Origin: an uncultured Lachnospiraceae bacterium
Lineage (GTDB): Bacteria > Bacillota_A > Clostridia > Lachnospirales > Lachnospiraceae
NCBI GenBank assembly: GCA_949957035.1
Contig: CATLIP010000011.1
Coordinates: forward strand, 1 to 17,420
Length of the DNA stretch: 17,420 bases
Direction: 5' to 3'
Shown here: positions 15,136-17,420 of the stretch, in pieces
Layout of the letters: each line of letters begins with the position of its first letter
Position numbering within the stretch: the stretch's first letter is position 1
Notes under the pieces: generated by a model
Database searches by the model: none
Told to the model about the DNA's origin: nothing
Seen by the model: the letters and a program-made list of their open reading frames with translations, nothing else
Position numbers and translations under genes: made by a program

Positions 15136-16473
15136 CTACTCTGTCATCTTGAATTCAAGAGTTTCCTGAGCTTCTTTCAAAGCATCTTCTTTTGAAGTAC
15201 CGTTTGTAATATTGATAATTGCAGTATTGACAGCTTCTCTTGCCTCATAGTGATAAGGAGTCTTGGTGAACTCCGGAATATGTGAGGAGTACTCTACCAG
15301 TGTAGAATAGATTGGCTGTCCGCCGTAGAATTCTACAGGCTCGTTGTAAACTTCAGACTCTCCTGCAGGAAGGTAGCATGCAATACCTGAGGTAGCCGGA
15401 AGAATCGCATCATAGAAATCTGTGCTGGATCCGAATGTACTTACCAGGAAGTCTTTTGCAAGGTCAAGATTCTTGCAGTTAGAGGTAATGTACCAGGAAG
15501 ATCCTCCGTTGTTCGCATAGTTCGTAGCCGTATCAACACCGTCAACCTTAGGAAGCGTAGTAATCTGCCATAATCCGGCCTGATCCTCGATGCCTGTCAG
15601 TGTGGCATTCATCCAGTTACCGTTGATGATGCCGGCAGCCTCTCCGTCTGTAACGGTCTTGATATACTCGTCCCAGTTATTAACAAGCTTTACAACATCT
15701 TTTTCAATCATCTCTGTGTAAAGGTCGATACACTTCTCGGCAACGTCATTGCCTGTGATATATGCTTCTCCGTCTTCGTTCACGAAGTTAGCGCCGCAGG
15801 ACTGAATCATGAGCATGATTGTGTCGCCGCCTGTGGACTCGCTGGTAAGCAGATATTTACCGGTCTTCTCATGTACGTCCTGAGCGATTTTGGTAAACTC
15901 AGACCAAGTAATGTCTGTCAGGTCGTCGATGGTATAGCCTGCTTCATCCAAAATGTCAGTACGATAGAATGCCGCGCATACACCGTTGTCATAAGGAACA
16001 CCGTAGTGCTTGTCGTCAACCATGGAATAAGACTGCTTCAATGCTGCAAAGTCGTCCCACTCGATTCCGCAGTCGGTCAGATCTGTGAATGCGTCAGGAT
16101 AACTCTTTAAGAACTTCTGATAGCTGTTGTCCTGCATAAGTACGATATCAGGCATTGTGCTGTAGTCTCCTGCATTGGCACAGGTGGTAAGCTTGGTCTG
16201 GCAGTCGTCAGAGGAAGTCTCGATGACTTCAACCTCGAATCCTTCGTGATCCTTCGCATACTCTTCGCCAGCCATCTCCATTGCTTTGATGTTGAAGGTC
16301 TGGTCCCATGCCCATACGGTCAGCTTGTTGCTGTCTTCAGAAGAGCTGCCGGAAGAGGAACCGCTGTCACTGCCGCTGTCGCCGCCACTCTCGCCGCCGG
16401 CTCCGGTTCCACATGCCATGAGTGAAAATGCCATGGCTCCTACGAGCAGTACTGAAAGTAATCTTTTTTTCAT
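15136..16473 (-). CDS. Extracellular sugar-binding lipoprotein (family 1 solute-binding protein)
   Basis: A 445-residue binding protein of a CUT1 importer. The lipoprotein signal peptide MKKRLLSVLLVGAMAFSLMAC has its lipobox at LMAC and C21 lipidated. A Gly/Ser/Asp-rich linker (22-48) holds the domain away from the membrane. The mature domain starts NKLTVWAWDQTFNIKAMEMAGEEY, followed by MPDIVLMQDNSYQKFL, YGVPYDNGVCAAFYRTDILDEAGY and a GGSSWYITSNCKN stretch, all usual for carbohydrate-binding members. Ordinary length, unlike the 736-residue lipoprotein of the other operon. ATG 16473 has AAAGGAGGA eight bases upstream. It is the first gene of the leftward operon. Confidence 0.95.
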   Translation of the reverse strand: MKKRLLSVLLVGAMAFSLMACGTGAGGESGGDSGSDSGSSSGSSSEDSNKLTVWAWDQTFNIKAMEMAGEEYAKDHEGFEVEVIETSSDDCQTKLTTCANAGDYSTMPDIVLMQDNSYQKFLKSYPDAFTDLTDCGIEWDDFAALKQSYSMVDDKHYGVPYDNGVCAAFYRTDILDEAGYTIDDLTDITWSEFTKIAQDVHEKTGKYLLTSESTGGDTIMLMIQSCGANFVNEDGEAYITGNDVAEKCIDLYTEMIEKDVVKLVNNWDEYIKTVTDGEAAGIINGNWMNATLTGIEDQAGLWQITTLPKVDGVDTATNYANNGGSSWYITSNCKNLDLAKDFLVSTFGSSTDFYDAILPATSGIACYLPAGESEVYNEPVEFYGGQPIYSTLVEYSSHIPEFTKTPYHYEAREAVNTAIINITNGTSKEDALKEAQETLEFKMTE

Positions 16474-16512
16474 AATCTTTATCCTCCTTTTGATTAATTA
16501 CTTTATGCTCGT

Positions 16513-16518
16513 ATTATA
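16513..16518 (-). promoter_or_regulatory. Probable -10 box of the leftward sugar operon
   Basis: A perfect TATAAT on the minus strand lies about 40 bases before the binding-protein start, within TTGATATAATACG. The hexamer 17 bases upstream is AACTTT, a poor -35, which suggests dependence on an activator such as one of the AraC-type proteins nearby. No site I can name is seen in the remaining upstream sequence. Confidence 0.55.
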
Positions 16519-16660
16519 TCAATATAAATGGGTTGAAAGTTGGCATAATCAATCGTATAGTGAGCAAAAACAATCAAAGATAGTGCTATTGTATGAGATT
16601 TGACAAAATGTGACGAGTTTTTTGGTATATATTGTGGGATTCATATAATAGAAGAAAAGA

Positions 16661-16686
16661 GGATGCCGCAATATAATGGGACATCC
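16661..16686 (-). terminator. Weak stem-loop after the membrane-protein gene
   Basis: GGATGCC (16661-16667) pairs with GG-CATCC (ending 16686) with a small bulge. On the minus strand it is followed by TCTTTTCTTCT. It starts 13 bases after the stop of the small membrane protein and is a plausible but weak terminator. Confidence 0.4.
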
Positions 16687-16698
16687 CCTTATTTTGGA

Positions 16699-17211
16699 TT
16701 ATGAGAGAAATACCCGGTCAGGATATCTGCGCTTTATCGTCTGAAGCATATCATCGTTTAAGTCGAGAAGAAGCTTGATTTTCTCCCGGTTCTCCATGAT
16801 AATCATGGTGTAGTAAGGAGTGTCTTCCTCGTAGGAAGTATAGTCATGCTTGGCAAGCCTGATGCTCCCGCCGTCTTTGCGGTAACTGGCCACGGCGTTG
16901 TGCCAGTTGGGGGCAAGGACCTCTAAGGACTCCATGTCCAGGTCATGGGCGGCTCTGCGGTAGCGTTTTCCGAAAATGACGTCAATGGTCAGATGGTTAT
17001 CTTCCAGGGTATATTCGTAATCCTTCTGGCTGAAGAAGCTGTAAAAATAATAGAGGACAACCAGAAGAAATCCCGGCAGCATAAAGCCTTGTGAGAGCGT
17101 AATGCCCATTAGCAGAAGGATGACTGCAAAGACTATCATTATCGTACGAAGAAAACCTGTCATAGGTTTTGGTTTCCTTGTTACCTGTGTTACAATCCTG
17201 TAATTGTACAT
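16699..17211 (-). CDS. Two-helix membrane protein of unknown function
   Basis: A 170-residue protein. A short basic N-terminus (MYNYRIVTQVTRKPKPM) is followed by two adjacent membrane helices (about 20-38 and 43-60) and a cytoplasm-facing, mainly beta-strand domain (65-170). That domain contains YTLEDNHLTIDVIFGKRYRR, LEVLAPNWHNAVASYRKDG, YYTMIIMENREKIKLLLDL and MLQTIKRRYPDRVFLS. The layout, helix hairpin plus a PH-like beta domain, is shared by several Firmicutes families of unknown function; from memory it may be DUF6106, which I could not verify. ATG 17211 has AGGAGG about eight bases upstream. It lies 42 bases after the AraC-type gene on the same strand and may be cotranscribed with it. 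No function is proposed. Confidence 0.75.
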   Translation of the reverse strand: MYNYRIVTQVTRKPKPMTGFLRTIMIVFAVILLLMGITLSQGFMLPGFLLVVLYYFYSFFSQKDYEYTLEDNHLTIDVIFGKRYRRAAHDLDMESLEVLAPNWHNAVASYRKDGGSIRLAKHDYTSYEEDTPYYTMIIMENREKIKLLLDLNDDMLQTIKRRYPDRVFLS

Positions 17212-17253
17212 ATGTGTTTCCTCCTGTAGTAAAAAAACGTTTGTTTTATTTTA

Positions 17254-17420
17254 TTAATTCAGCCTGCGAAATTCAAGGGGCGTGACGCCTGTTGTCTTCT
17301 TAAACATGGCGATAAAGTGGCTGGTGTCGGAAAACCCGGTCTTGCCCGCAATCTGTTGGACCTCCATATCCGGCCTTGAAACCAGGAATTCCCGCGCCTT
17401 GTTGATACGGAAGATAGTGA
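17254..17420 (-). CDS. AraC-family transcriptional regulator (partial, C-terminal DNA-binding end)
   Basis: The last 54 residues of a regulator enter from the right edge and end at TAA 17256-17254. The sequence TIFRINKAREFLV is followed by the second helix-turn-helix (EVQQIAGKTGFSDTSHFIAMFKK) and TGVTPLEFRRLN, the standard C-terminus of AraC/XylS proteins. The sensor domain lies outside the window. It reads in the same direction as the leftward sugar operon and is 0.8 kb upstream of that operon's first gene, so it is a second candidate regulator of the operon. Confidence 0.9.
   Translation of the reverse strand, partial: TIFRINKAREFLVSRPDMEVQQIAGKTGFSDTSHFIAMFKKTTGVTPLEFRRLN

Noticed and set aside
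16600..16633. TTGACA on the plus strand followed by TATATT, a possible promoter
   Set aside because: Spacing is about 22 bases and only minus-strand genes lie downstream.
1..17420. CRISPR array, phage, insertion sequence or integration site
   Set aside because: No regularly spaced repeats, transposase, integrase or flanking terminal repeats were seen; the tRNA has no partial copy that I could find nearby.

Overview
The window looks like chromosomal DNA of a Gram-positive clostridium, most likely a gut Lachnospiraceae member. The pointers are strong AGGAGG-type ribosome binding sites, TATAAT and extended -10 promoters, lipobox solute-binding lipoproteins, two CUT1-type sugar importers without their own ATPase, a MurT/GatD pair and AraC-type regulators. 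No species is claimed. I see no insertion sequence, integrase, CRISPR array or rRNA.

Left part (1-6812). An OmpR-type response regulator, cut by the window edge, reads left. A five-gene unit reads right: a propeller-like/solute-binding lipoprotein, two CUT1 permeases, a membrane-anchored HlyD/MacA-like adaptor and a small MacB-like permease. No ATP-binding subunit is present. The 203-base gap between regulator and operon holds two mirror-image promoters. Each has an extended -10 preceded by (A/G)AGATTT(T/C) boxes one helical turn apart, a plausible operator for the response regulator. An importer-like half joined to an export-adaptor-like half under apparent two-component control is the most unusual thing here.

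Middle (6813-10620). murT and gatD, the peptidoglycan lipid II amidation enzymes, overlap at ATGA. A tRNA-Ser(CGA) gene lies head-on to gatD. A 485-base AT-rich gap with several small palindromes follows, then an AraC-family regulator that ends at a long stem-loop terminator.

Right part (10557-16700). A second sugar operon reads left: solute-binding lipoprotein, MalF-like and MalG-like permeases, a cytoplasmic glycoside hydrolase/deacetylase-like protein of about 610 residues, a 72-residue zinc-ribbon protein overlapping it by 28 bases, and a GNAT acetyltransferase. Stem-loops after the binding-protein gene and after malG probably set different expression levels along the transcript. The far right holds a two-helix membrane protein of unknown function and the C-terminus of a second AraC regulator, both reading left.

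Working picture: two nutrient or envelope-polymer uptake systems, each with its own regulator, flank a housekeeping cell-wall gene pair and a tRNA. Both importers would need an MsmK-type ATPase encoded elsewhere.
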